From Brugia malayi (taxonomy: Eukaryota > Nematoda > Chromadorea > Rhabditida > Onchocercidae), in assembly GCF_000002995.4 (NCBI RefSeq), contig NW_025062477.1, forward strand, positions 1,940,001 to 2,004,000: 64,000 nucleotides of DNA, written 5' to 3'. Below the pieces are notes generated by a model. The model saw nothing but the letters and a program-made list of their open reading frames with translations. It did no database searches and was not told the DNA's origin. How positions within the stretch are numbered: the first letter of the stretch is position 1; each line of letters opens with the position of its first letter. Shown piece by piece: positions 48,236 to 61,290 of this stretch. The translations under genes were made by a program, and so were the position numbers.

Positions 48236-50080
48236 TAGCAAATAAGCATAAAAACTATTTGATAACTGGTTAACTAGCAAATAAGTATGAAAACTATTTG
48301 ATAACTGGTTAACTAGCAAATAAGCATGAAAACTATTTGATAACTGGTTAACTAGCAAATAAGCATGAAAACTATTTGATAACTGGTTAACTAGCAAATA
48401 AGCATGAAAACTATTTGATAACTGGTTAACTAGCAAATAAGCATGAAAACTATTTGATAACTGGTTAACTAGCAAATAAGCATGAAAACTATTTGATAAC
48501 TGGTTAACTAGCAAATAAGCATGAAAACTATTTGATAACTGGTTAACTAGCAAATAAGCATGAAAACTATTTGATAACTGGTTAACTAGCAAATAAGCAT
48601 GAAAACTATTTGATAACTGGTTAACTAGCAAATAAGCATGAAAACTACTTGATAACTGGTTAACTAGCAAATAAGCATGAAAACTATTTGATAACTGGTT
48701 AACTAGCAAATAAGCATGAAAACTATTTGATAACTGGTTAACTAGCAAATAAGTATGAAAACTACTTGATAACTGGTTAACTAGCAAATAAGTATGAAAA
48801 CTATTTGATAACTGGTTAACTAGCAAATAAGCATGAAAACTATTTGATAACTGGTTAACTAGCAAATAAGCATGAAAACTACTTGATAACTGGTTAACTA
48901 GCAAATAAGCATGAAAACTATTTGATAACTGGTTAACTAGCAAATAAGCATGAAAACTATTTGATAACTGGTTAACTAGCAAATAAGTATGAAAACTATT
49001 TGATAACTGGTTAACTAGCAAATAAGCATGAAAACTATTTGATAACTGGTTAACTAGCAAATAAGTATGAAAACTATTTGATAACTGGTTAACTAGCAAA
49101 TAAGTATGAAAACTACTTGATAACTGGTTAACTAGCAAATAAGTATGAAAACTATTTGATAACTGGTTAACTAGCAAATAAGCATGAAAACTATTTGATA
49201 ACTGGTTAACTAGCAAATAAGCATGAAAACTATTTGATAACTGGTTAACTAGCAAATAAGTATGAAAACTACTTGATAACTGGTTAACTAGCAAATAAGT
49301 ATGAAAACTATTTGATAACTGGTTAACTAGCAAATAAGTATGAAAACTATTTGATAACTGGTTAACTAGCAAATAAGCATGAAAACTATTTGATAACTGG
49401 TTAACTAGCAAATAAGCATGAAAACTATTTGATAACTGGTTAACTAGCAAATAAGTATGAAAACTACTTGATAACTGGTTAACTAGCAAATAAGCATGAA
49501 AACTATTTGATAACTGGTTAACTAGCAAATAAGTATGAAAACTACTTGATAACTGGTTAACTAGCAAATAAGCATGAAAACTATTTGATAACTGGTTAAC
49601 TAGCAAATAAGCATGAAAACTATTTGATAACTGGTTAACTAGCAAATAAGCATGAAAACTACTTGATAACTGGTTAACTAGCAAATAAGCATGAAAACTA
49701 TTTGATAACTGGTTAACTAGCAAATAAGCATGAAAACTATTTGATAACTGGTTAACTAGCAAATAAGTATGAAAACTATTTGATAACTGGTTAACTAGCA
49801 AATAAGCATGAAAACTATTTGATAACTGGTTAACTAGCAAATAAGTATGAAAACTATTTGATAACTGGTTAACTAGCAAATAAGCATGAAAACTATTTGA
49901 TAACTGGTTAACTAGCAAATAAGCATGAAAACTACTTGATAACTGGTTAACTAGCAAATAAGCATGAAAACTATTTGATAACTGGTTAACTAGCAAATAA
50001 GCATGAAAACTATTTGATAACTGGTTAACTAGCAAATAAGCATGAAAACTATTTGATAACTGGTTAACTAGCAAATAACT
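48236..50080. repeat. 39-bp minisatellite, about 47 copies
   Basis: Head-to-tail copies of a 39-bp unit containing AACTGGTTAACTAGCAAATA followed by AGYATGAAAACTAYTTGAT. Nearly all variation is confined to two C/T positions (AAGCATG or AAGTATG; ACTATTTG or ACTACTTG), so all four combinations occur in a mixed order. Within each unit TATTTG...CAAATA frame a GTTAAC core, making an imperfect hairpin. The minus strand is open for 642 codons only because 39 is a multiple of three; it reads a 13-residue repeat and is not taken as a gene. The array starts about 220 bp upstream of the globin start codon. Confidence 0.98.
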
Positions 50081-50119
50081 TTTTCTTTTTGCATTAAATC
50101 TCGAATTAATTTCCATCCA

Positions 50120-53100
50120 AATTATACTAACAAAATATATTCATTATCAATATCAGAAAAAAAAAAAAAAACGCAGAAATTGTTATTAGTTAATAAATGT
50201 TATTATTTTTGTCAACATTTATCATTATCAGTTTCTGATTTATGTCATTTCTTCATTTATATATTCTTTTTTCATCATTTTTCTATAAAACATTCCATTG
50301 CTTTCAATAAATTATAACATAAATTATAAATTTAGGATTTTAATTATTCCGGATTTGATTATTTTATAAAATCGTACCTTCACAAGTTCATAAATTTTAT
50401 TTATGGACTTTTTTTTTACAAAAATTTATATGACTAACTTTACTTTACTTTTCTATAATGAATAGTGTTAAAAGCAAAAACAAAGAAACTTCAAATTTAA
50501 AGTTCAATATACCAGTTTATTTTATTTTTTTTTTCCAGCTGCAATTAATTTTCACATTTGGTTTATTTTATTTCTCAATAAATTTTATAAATGCATCAAT
50601 ATTATTTCATTTATTTAAAATTATTCATCCATTATACTCCTAGAGATTTCTGTTTATAGAAAAATTTTTAAAGATTACTAAAAAAATATTAACTTTTCCG
50701 ATTAATATATAAATCTTCTTTTTTCTTTTTTTGCTTTTGTTTCTTTGCTAAAAATTTTTGCTAATAACATATTTTTTTTTAAAAAAAAAGCGTTAAATTA
50801 AATTAAAAAAAGTTTCATTCATAAGTGCAACTAATACTCAAACAAAAAGCAAAAAACGAAAAGTTTTTTCTTCAGATTTTCTCTTCAAGCAGCCCGAATA
50901 AAATGTTTAAAGTATTTAATACTTTCTTTATTGAATTACCAAAAAAAAAAAAAAAAAAAAAAAATTGTTTTAATAGGCTTTTAAAAGTATTTTTGATACA
51001 TAGAAGTAGTAATTATTTGGTTATACTATTAGCTTTCATAGATTAAAAGTATAATTTACCAAATGTTTGTAAATCATTAATGAAAAAATTAATGAATTAT
51101 AAATGTAATCAAATTGAAAAAGAAATAAATAAATAAATAAATAAATTTGATTTTATAATGAGAAGAGAAATAATATCAAAAATTTCTTTGCTTCTTTTAT
51201 TTCATTTCATATTTTTTATTGTCAAAACAAAAGAAATTTTTTGAAAGTTTGTCTGTCTATTTTATGAATTTAATAAATCTTGGAATAGCAATGAATGAAG
51301 AATACGTATCTGACAGTCTGCGAGAAGAGAAATAAAATTTATTACATTTTCTGTCTCTTTCTTTTTTTCTCTCCCTCTCTCTCTCTCTCCCTCCGTTTTC
51401 AAACATTTTTATCCGGCATTGTTAATTTTTATAAGTCGATAAATAATAAAATATATTGATTATGAAATGATATTATGAGCTGATGAAATATAAAATCAAT
51501 TTGAATTGAATTATTTTATCAAATTTGAAAAGAAAAAAATTGTTTTCTTGATTTATAAAATGTTTTAAATAAAACATTAAAGAAATTATAAACAATGTTA
51601 AAAGAAAGAAAAAAGCAATTATTATATTTTAGAGTTACAGTGTTATTATTTAATTATGTAATAATTATTTAATTTTAAAAAAGAAGAAAGAAAAGCAATA
51701 ATAATAAATGATAATTATGCATGGTAGATGATAACTGATCAATAATTTAATTGATAAAGCTTAGAATTTAATATCAAAAAATTGAATAACTTTTTCTCCG
51801 TTATTAAAAATTTTGTTTCATTTATCATTTAGGTTTTTTTTTCTATTGGAAATTGCGCAATCTGATATATATCTGAAATGGTTAAGAAATACAGACAAAT
51901 AAATTTAATCTGATAAACCACTGATAAATTTAATTTTATTGCATAAAAAAATCTTTCCAATTTTTTTTAAAAAGAAAAGAAAACGGAGGAAAAATATGCA
52001 AAATGAAATTTGTGACATCAGAAATGATATAACGCTAAATAGCAAATTGACAGAAAAATATTGAAGAAAGAACAAAAGAATAAAAATAAATATTTCAAAA
52101 AAACTTACAGTTAGCGTAATAAAATTTTATTACCATTGCATATAATGAAGAAAAACCATCGATGATTAAATTATTATTATTATTATTTTACTAATAGTGT
52201 TCCTAATTATCATTATTATTCCCTATTATCATTATATTGTTATCAATGATGACCGTAATATGAATCAGTCTTATTAAATATCCACGAATATTGTGAAAGA
52301 GAGAAAAGAAGATGAGAAAACGAGGAGAAGAGAGAAGAAAAAGGAATTAAACACTAAGTACCACTTCCGGACTGCAATATCTTTTGCCGAATGTACTACG
52401 AAGATTGTTTTATTTCTTCAGGAAATGCAATTTTATTTTAAATAATTGAGTGGAAAAATTCATTTCAATGAATTCTTATAAAATGTTAAATTGCAATGCT
52501 GGTGTAAGTTATAAAAAATAAATTACTGGTGAAGGTAAGTTAATTTACTCCTTCTGTTTTTCCTATCTTATATAACTTATAAAAGATTATTTCTTGATTT
52601 ATTAAATAGAAGTCATATATTAATTATTCTTAATATTTATAAAGCTTGTACTAATTAATAATAATTTGTGCATAAATCAATACAAATAAATTTACTTTTT
52701 ATCCTAGTTGTATAATTTCGATTCAAAAATAGTAGTTATGTCAATTTTGGTTTTCAAGGACTCTGCTACTTTTGCATTTTGTTTTTTTTTTTTTTTCAAA
52801 ATATTTCAACAAGAAATTTTTCGGAATTATTTAAAACTTTTAGTATATTAAGAGAAGTGCCATAAGCATAGATTTCGTTGTTCCTTATGATATCAAAAAA
52901 TTAAATAAAGAATTAATGAGCTAAAAATTGGCATCGATAAGCGGAAGTGATTATTTCTTGTCATTGCAACTACTAAGTAACAATTACATTATCAACTGAT
53001 AGTAAGTCTCTTCAGATTATTTCCACTATGATAGAATGAAAACGAATGAAAAGGATGGATGTAAACATAAATGATCACTTTAAGTATTATATTTCAGTGA

Positions 53101-53985
53101 TATAATTATCATTATCGTGTAGTATCAGTATTGATTATCACTACTATTGTAAACTGTCATCATCATTACTGATAGGAATCATCGTCATAAACACAAAAGT
53201 TTATTAATTATAATTATAATAATAATAATCAGAAAGACTGTAATCACTTAAACATCGATGACATTCCATAATAGAGCTATTACATAGTTTCGATTTTTTC
53301 TTCTTTCTTTTTTCTCTCTTTGCTAATATATGTAATAGTATATGATTGAAGTGAGAAGCGATTGCAAAGTACTTGTACCAAAATCAATCTTGCAACAGCA
53401 TTATGGCATGCATCTTGCAACAACACTATGGCATGCATCTATTTAAATTGGCAAATATCTGTCTATCTTCCATTTCTTATCCATTCTAACCTCCTTCCTT
53501 CCTTCTTTTTTTTTTTTCTACTACTTTTCTTTTTCTAAAAAAGAAAAAAGAATAACGAAGAAAGAAAAATCTTATTATCTATCTTATTATCTTTAAATAG
53601 ATACCTTTTTTCTTTTTTTTTTTCATGGCCATATTACATCATTATATGATTACTTTTAAGTAAGTATAATAAATTTCTAATAAAACTTTTCTCATCTTTT
53701 TATTACTTAACAAAATAATTTTTAATTATATAAAAATAACTTTTTTTTTTGATAGAATAGAAATACAACAAAAAATGAAATGAAATTGTCTTATTTGAAA
53801 TTAATTGAAAAATTCTGCAATTGATAAAATAATTCACAGACACACACACATATATATACATACATGCATACACCTACACACAATGAAATAGGAATTGAGG
53901 TTTTGTAATTGTTTTCGGCAAAAGAGGGAAAAAGCGCTTTTTTCTTTTCTTAAGTCTTTAAATAATAACATTTTCTTCTTAACAA
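50120..53985. other. Gene-free region left of the 47-bp array
   Basis: AT-rich DNA with poly-A/T tracts, a CT-rich stretch at 51362-51393, ATT-type stretches at about 52170-52230, and a two-copy direct repeat at about 53388-53439 (TTGCAACARCAYTATGGCAT). A short CA/TA tract lies at 53838-53880. No exon could be supported. Confidence 0.55.
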
Positions 53986-53988
53986 ACT

Positions 53989-54362
53989 AAACAATCATTT
54001 AATCACTTATCATAATCATTGATATGCATTTCAACGAATAATCATTTAATCACTTATCATAATCATTGATATGCATTTCAACGAATAATCATTTAATCAC
54101 TTATCATAATCATTGATATGCATTTCAACGAATAATCATTTAAACACTTATCATAATCATTGATATGCATTTCAATATTTTTCTTATCATAATCATTGAT
54201 ATGCATTTCAACGAATAATCATTTAATCACTTATCATAATCATTGATATGCATTTCAACGAATAATCATTTAATCACTTATCATAATCATTGATATGCAT
54301 TTCAACGAATAATCATTTAAACACTTATCATAATCATTGATATGCATTTCAACGAATAATCG
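53989..54362. repeat. 47-bp tandem array, 8 copies in two blocks
   Basis: Eight copies of a 47-bp unit containing AATAATCATTTAATCACTTA and TCATAATCATTGATATGCAT. The fourth and eighth copies share a TTAAACAC variant where the others have TTAATCAC, and the fifth copy begins with a deletion (AATATTTTTCTTATCAT). The array therefore looks like a four-copy block that was duplicated as a whole. Confidence 0.95.
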
Positions 54363-55553
54363 TTTCATTTAAATTTCTTATTTGATAAATTACAAGTAAA
54401 CAAAAAAACAGCAAAAAAGGAAAAAAAGGAACGAACTAAATTGAAATTTTTTGTGCTAAAAACAGAACTCAAGTAAATAATAAAAAAAACTACAAATATT
54501 TGAATGGTTGAAATTTGTAAATCTTTCTTTTTTTTTAAAAAAAAAAAGAATAAAAATAACAAAAAAAAAGAAGAGAAAAAGAGAAAGATTCATTTGGATA
54601 GATTTTGAAGGAAGTATTCAAATGGAAAAGATAAATGAATGAATGAATGATAATAGAATAAATAGAACAAAATGAAAAGGACAAAAAAAGAAAAAAGAAG
54701 CAAAAAAGTTTGAACCAAATAAGAAATGTATAAATTTTGAATCATTGAGTTTACACGATTCAAATTTACAATTTAAATATTCAAATTTAAAATAGTTTAT
54801 TTAAAAATTATAACAATTCATTTAGCTGCTTTATTTTTGCTGTTGAATAATAAATGAAATCATAGCAATTTCATGGAAAATTGACTAATTCACAAATTTC
54901 ATTGAATGCAATTCCAAAATTGCTAGAATTGATTAAAAAAAAAAAAAAAAAACAAAAAGAAGAGTACCTTCATTATATAATTGATATAATAAACTTTTAA
55001 CTGATTACTAATCATTTATTTGATTGATTCATTTTCATTCAGTTATTTAATACCATTTTCATTGTTTTTGATTAAATTCCTATTAGTTAAATTTATGCTA
55101 AGTTTAAATATATCCTGCCGACATCTATATTATGCATCGAGCATTATATTCCTCTAATGAAGCATAGATATTTTTAATTAAACGTTAAAATAACATAGCA
55201 TTAAACGGATCAATGGTCAGCTGTTTATTCAAACGATACTGACTAATTATAGCTGACAGTTAAATTATTCTCGAAATAACACATATAAATTGTATTTACT
55301 AAGAAAAATGTTGCAAATGTATGAGGCTGATCTGAATTAAGCTCGAAACGATGAAACAGTAAAATAAATTTAATTAAAATTAAATTAATGACAAACAAAT
55401 GAAAAGAAAAATGCACTTATTTTGCTTCGCTTTTTCCTATTTTTTTTTTATCTTTAAATATTGCACAATTATAATTTCAATTGTTTACGCATGAAATATT
55501 TCGCCATTTTTTGCATCTCTTAAAAATTGTTTCATAAAATAATTGCTAATTTG

Positions 55554-55585
<32 letters not shown>

Positions 55586-58500
55586 CACAAAAACACAAAA
55601 TTATGTCTATCAAATAATTTTACCAATAAGATTACAGGCTTATATGTCTATCAAATAATTTTACCAGCAAGATAAAAGCATATTGCATCTTGACGTCATA
55701 ACATAAGCATTTATCAGTAAACAGAATTGCTTTATGTTAAGCATAATTCAATTACAAGTAAGTGAATCAATAACTACTATTTGATGTAAAAACTTAATCA
55801 AAATGATATGTCGGAAACAATTTGCAAGCAGAAGCAAATAATTATGTAGAAAGCAAAATATTTTGCAATATTAAAATAGTGCCTAAAATTTTCTGTCTAT
55901 TTCATCTATTGTTTAAAATTCCTTTGCATATGTTTACACGCAGATATGCGTACGTCTTTACACGCTTGCATATATATGTATATGTATGCATCAACACATA
56001 TTTAGATTTAAATCAGTGCGAAATTATTTATATCTTATAATTTTATATATTACAAAAAATTTTAGTTAAATTCACAAAACGAATTGATAGAATTCAAAAT
56101 GGTTTCTTTTATATAGTTGATAATCTTGAAAAAATTTTTTGAAATCGTGCAGGTGGTTTTTGAATTTATTAACATCTGCCAAATGATCGCCATATATTAA
56201 AGATTAATTTAATGTAAAATAATTTTTGCCGAATTGATACGGTATACCTATCAATTGATTTTTTGATTAACATTTTAGTATTTTTTTTTAAAGCTGGTGG
56301 ATAATAAGACAACTAGTTTATAAAAATAGTTATAAATAACGAATGAAATATGAATAGTTTATTCTCTTAATGAATATCTGAAATAACAATTGTTAATTGA
56401 TAATAGTAATAAATGATAATAGCTAATGGTTGAGCTTACATTTGTAACTTTTACTTCTTGTCGTACGACGATCAGTTGTCATCTAAAGCTATGATAATAA
56501 GTTCATGGTAAGCCATACTTTTTCATCCATAGCAACCGATGAAGCACTTAGCAAAGTAATTATTAAAAGAGAAAAAAAGGGAAGAAAAAAGAAAATTGAA
56601 ATCTGTAAAAGTAAAATCAACAATTGTCTAAACTGAAAAAATATTCCTCATTAATTATAAAAATAAATAAAAGCATTATGTACTTTGGGAAAAAAAGAAA
56701 TTGTTAAATAATATATTGAATAAATAATAATAAAATGTTTTTTATTACTTTTTTCCATCTTTTTCAAGTATAGCTAACGATCTTTGCTATCATTTACAAA
56801 TTGAATTGAATCGAAATTGTATTTAAATTGAAATTAGTTACAATTTCAGTTATTCCAAAATAATAAGTTAAAATATCATTGAAATGATAAAATGAAGCAA
56901 AATAATTGTATTCTAATGAAGTAATATTTAATAAAAAATTAACAAAAAATGATGACAAAAAAATAAATTGATATTTCAAATTGATGGAATCAATTAAAAA
57001 TGATATAAATAAATAAATATAAAATTTGAATGAATAATTTTAGAAAAAAAATTTATTGTCTTCAATTAAAAGAAAAAATTTCTTTTTCGCTGTTAAAAAT
57101 AATTTACAAAATTGAGTAATATGCAAAAAATAAGTTGTTTAAATAAATAACTGATATTACCTTAGTTTTTTACTTTAATTTTTACTCAAATAAAGTAATG
57201 GGAAAAAAGAACAAAAATTTAATTAATTTTTATATTTTTCGTTTTATTCAAAAATCGTTAAAATTTTTTGAAAAATTTGTTTATTAATAAATACTGATCC
57301 AAAAGTAAGAAATATACTTGAAGTTTTTTTTTTTTCTTTTTGAGAAAAAAAGCAAGAATAAGAGTGAAAATTTAGAAATTTAATTTATAAATTAAAATTT
57401 TTTCTCTTTAAATAGATGATTAAATCTGTAAAGATAAATTTAACGAATCTGTAAGAATCAATTCAATCTTGTGGACAAATATAAAATGTGTTACTAGTTG
57501 CTTTGATAATTGAAAAATTGTAGATGGATTGAGATGATTGATGAAAATTAAAGAAAGAGAAAGGAAGAGGGAGAGAGAGAGAGAGAGGAGGGAAAAGGTT
57601 CTAATTAATTAGAAATAATATAATATAGATGTAAAAAAACTGAACTAATGAAGCGTAATAAAATCATTCATGCATGATGCGTCATTTATCTAAATTTTGC
57701 TGTATTATTGCAGCTAATTCATTTAATGCAACAGATAACAATGCTAAACATAAGCTAATTAGTAAATAACCGGATTGGAACCGGAATGTTAGCTTATTGC
57801 AATGCTAATCACTTTTATCCAGAACTTGTTTCATTTGATTCATCTCATCACGATGGATGGATGGCAGATTACACTATCCAGAAATGTTTTCATGCTATCG
57901 TAACAAAATACATACTATCCCTTAATGACTTACCCCTACATTCTTTAACTTTTTATACTTATGCCTTTCAAAATAAAGCATCGTATTACACGATAGTTTC
58001 TATTTTCACATATGTATTCAGCATCATTTATGCAAGTTTGATATCACCTTCAAAGATTGGCTTTAAAATCTGAAATTGTTTCAGCACCTTTCTAAAAGCA
58101 AAGGTTCGCTTTTTCACTTTTTTATCAACAATTACGAACAAAAATTAGAAATATTAGCAAAAAAAAAAAAAAAAAAAAAAGATTGAAATATAAAAAATAA
58201 AAGCAGAAACGAAATGAAAGGATTAAAAAGGATTAACAAATGTTTAAAACAATTCCAAGTCGAGAAAGTTACCAGCAAAATGAAAACATGAACCAAAAGA
58301 AAAAAATTAAGTGCTATCTTCTTATGCGATGTATAATTCAATAGTTTGAAAAATTATTATTAACAAAACATAAAGTCAATAAGGAAAATACAGGAAAAAT
58401 TAAGTAAGGCAACCACCAGGCTTTTTAATCGTCCACCCTAATTCTACGCTGAACCCCAAGTTATAGAATATGGCTATAAGAAATACTGAACTAAACTATG

Positions 58501-58900
58501 AGCTCTTGCTTTACACGGATATGCTATTCAATTGTTAGCATCCAGTTGTGATGAGTAACTAACTAGCTTCAAGTTTGAGAAATGAATTGTTTCGGAAAAA
58601 TATTAAATCTTTCAAACCGAATTCCAAATTCTTACGTATTAAGAAGTTACAGTCGCAGGCAGAAATACTTCTGAAGAAAAATCGATTCAGACTATTAGGT
58701 GGAGATTTAATTAAGTTTTTAAACTACTAAAAAATATAATTTAATTAGAAAAAAGACATAATTTGAACTTAATTGATTATTTTCTATGCTCTGTATGGGT
58801 ACTGGTCACATTCGGTGTGGTCATTTTTCAACTTAAATAATAAATTAAACTTTAATAATTAAATCTATTTGTGTCACGAAATTAATAGTCACAGTTTTAA
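54363..58900. other. Gene-free region upstream of the zinc-finger locus
   Basis: AT-rich, homopolymer-dense DNA. A two-copy direct repeat of about 32 bp with a 39-40 bp period lies at about 55602-55672 (TCTATCAAATAATTTTACCA in both). An AG-rich tract is at about 57553-57592. A 95-codon frame at 57786-58073 has no recognisable family and no splice support. The sequence becomes less homopolymeric from about 57700 rightwards. Confidence 0.5.
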
Positions 58901-59920
58901 ATCATTTTTGCAATTAAAATTAAATTTTATATCAAGTTTAAATATTGATATTAAGAAAATGCTGCAATTTGTACTAGTTTTTATATATAGAACTCAAAAA
59001 TAAGTTCTGGTTTGATCAGATTTTATCAAAAATCAATTATTACAAATAATGCTTATTCTGGTATCTCAAATAGCTTTGATTACAACAACTTTGAACCATT
59101 ATTTAGCTCAGAATTTCTGTCCGATCCTTCGCAGTTCATTGATTTCGATCAGTTGAGTGAAATTGAGGATATAAGCAGTAAAGCATCGAAACCGGAGATC
59201 ACAAATGCTCCTCATCCTGGCTTTTCAGATAGCTATGATTTGTTGGGCCACATTAATTTGGACTCATCACTTGGTTCATATACAGATTCAAATAGGAATG
59301 TGTAGAGAGATGCTAATGGAGAATTAGAAACGAATGATGATATACTGCGATATAGAGGTGAGACTTTTGCTTCAAATATGTGAAAAGAAAAGTAAACAGC
59401 TTTTGTGATCTAAGTTATTTAGATGCTCAAAGTGAAACTTCTTCGGCACTTAATGTCAACACCGATGACATTATTACATGTATGTACTTACCTGGTTCAC
59501 AACAAAATGCGGTTCCGATCTATTTTCACCAACTTACTCTTTCCTCAGACGACACATCCGGTCAACATGGAAATGCTGAACAGAACAACATGGACAATAA
59601 GCACTTCTCGGATAACTTGAATGTCTACGACTACAAGGGAAATACCAGTGAAGGATCAGTGAAGATGCATAACGATTTTTCGTTCTATCTTTTATAGTTC
59701 TTTATTTTCATCAGCAACATGAAATTGATGAAGCGATACTAAAAGTATGATTTTTGCTTTATTTATGTGAGAAGATAAATATTCTACCTAAATTATTCAA
59801 AATGGAATGTGATATTTCTTTTGTAATGACATTTTTGTGATTTATCACATTACTTAACTACAAAACGGTCTAATAAATTTACTAATTGCAAAAATACATG
59901 TTTTGACATGAATTTTTCAG

Positions 59921-60192
59921 ATAACAGAAAGTATATTTGTTATTATCCCGGGTGTATTGTGATCACGGAAAATTACAAAGAATACGTAACACACAAGGGA
60001 ACGCACAATCAAATTTTTATTTATGAATGCAGTATGCCTGGTTGTGGGAGGAGATGCTGCCATATATCATCATTTTGTTGTCACATGCAAACTCACCAAC
60101 CTAAGCATCAATGCAGAGATTGCGGCAAACTCTTCAGTAGGAAGAATATATTTTTTAAATTCGAAAAAAAAAAAAAAAACTTTTTTTTTTGA
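59921..60192 (+). pseudogene. First zinc-finger exon copy (degraded third finger)
   Basis: An AATTTTTCAG acceptor, then in phase YICYYPGCIVITENYKEYVT, ECSMPGCGRRCCHISSFCCH and HQCRDCGKLFSRKN. Fingers 1 and 2 keep Cys and His pairs; finger 3 has both Cys but loses its His, because the frame runs into a poly-A tract and Phe/Lys-rich nonsense before a stop. It aligns throughout with the copy at 60733-61001. It could be a dead duplicate or an alternative exon that needs a donor before the poly-A. Confidence 0.6.
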
Positions 60193-60732
60193 AAAAACAA
60201 TATTTAAAAACGTTCAATTTAAAATATAATGTATGCGGAAATATGTTTTAAAACATCGCTGACCATGGTACAGCAATATACAATTCAGAAAATGCTGCGA
60301 CATTTTTCTAACCTCAGTTTCTTTTGTATATGACAAAAATCCTCTGGCAAGCAGTCAGCATACATTGACAACTGATGTTTTAATATCGCGACAGATTCTT
60401 TTTTTTTTTTTTTAAATAAATTACTTGTCCATTACTCGATTACTTGAAGTTGGGAGTACAAACAATGACGAAAACTAAACCTCATTCCGCCACAACAGAA
60501 AATTCACAATCATTTGTTGTGCAAGGTCTTTCCATTAGAAATATAGCATCAAAAGTAAAAAGTAATACCAAAAGTTTTGTTTCAAACATATGAGAAGATA
60601 AGTAAACAGATTGTTATGATTTAAGTAATTTGAAATGAAATGTGGTAAGATTATTTTATGCACTGATATTTTTATGACTATTTCTCACATGGATTAATAA
60701 TTGAAAAGACCAATATCATAAGAGTTTTTTAG

Positions 60733-61001
60733 ACGAACGAAGCTACGAATGTGTCTATTGCGGATGTACTATGGTTACAAAAGATTACGATGAATATATA
60801 GCACATAGAAAAGCACATGGTCAGCCCTTCATCTGTGAATGTAGAGTGCCCGGTTGTGAGCGATCATTCCATGAACCATCACTTTACAATCACAAGCAAA
60901 CGCATGAATCTCATCGTCAGTGCGAGCGCTGTGGCAAATTCTTCAGCACCAGGAATGGGCTACAAGAACACAAGGAGCACTGCCCAACAAAATTTCGTTA
61001 G
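60733..61001 (+). CDS. Second zinc-finger exon copy, three intact fingers
   Basis: A TTTTTTAG acceptor, then ERSYECVYCGCTMVTKDYDE, FICECRVPGCERSFHEPSLY and QCERCGKFFSTRNGLQEHKE, ending CPTKFR-stop. Three consecutive fingers are seen: C-x2-C with H-x3-H, C-x4-C with H-x3-H, and C-x2-C ending HKEHC. It enters in the same splice phase as the degraded first copy, as expected of an exon duplication. It is the most convincing coding exon of the locus; its function would be sequence-specific nucleic-acid binding, with targets unknown. Confidence 0.65.
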
Positions 61002-61290
61002 TTTGCAAATTTAGCAAATTTTTGAGCGCACATATTAGCCTGAAATAAAATTGAAATGTGTTATGAAACACCTGTGACCGTTGAGTGACAATACAAAATT
61101 CATTAGACACATTCATTAAGATGCTATATATATATTTTTTGCACTCAGTAATACCGCCCACGTGACCTAAGAACCAATTGCTTAAAGACAGTGGTGACAA
61201 TAGCGCTTCAATATACATCAACAAACATTGAAAATATCAACAGAGGAAAAAATATCCTTTCACTCTTAATCAAATTGCTTTATTTTTCTA

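Larger units (their letters stand above)
59012..61001 (+). pseudogene. C2H2 zinc-finger locus with duplicated finger exon and in-frame stops
   Basis: Probable zinc-finger transcription factor gene, decaying or unusually spliced. Part 1 (from about 59020 to 59357) encodes a Ser/Asp-rich, finger-free region (FEPLFSSEFLSDPSQFIDFD) but has an in-frame TAG at 59303-59305, after which the frame stays open to a GTGAG donor. Part 2 (59393-59647) continues in compatible phase (NSFCDLSYLDAQSETSSALN), but the gap between them is only 35 nt, short for an intron, and read through it contains TGA. A donor at 59648 leads in phase to either finger exon: 59921-about 60150 or 60733-61001. No start ATG was found. 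Alternative readings are a functional gene with other splice choices, or two overlapping duplicates. Confidence 0.5.

Noticed and set aside
48236..50080. CRISPR-like regular array
   Set aside because: Copies abut directly with no unique spacers, and the context is an animal nuclear genome.
48188..50116. 642-codon open frame on the minus strand
   Set aside because: It is the 39-bp minisatellite read through. The unit length is a multiple of three, the peptide is a 13-residue repeat, both ends run into unrelated sequence, and no splice or start context supports it.
57786..58073. 95-codon frame with mixed amino-acid content
   Set aside because: No recognisable domain, no splice signals that extend it, and a length compatible with chance. 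Transcript evidence would be needed to revive it.
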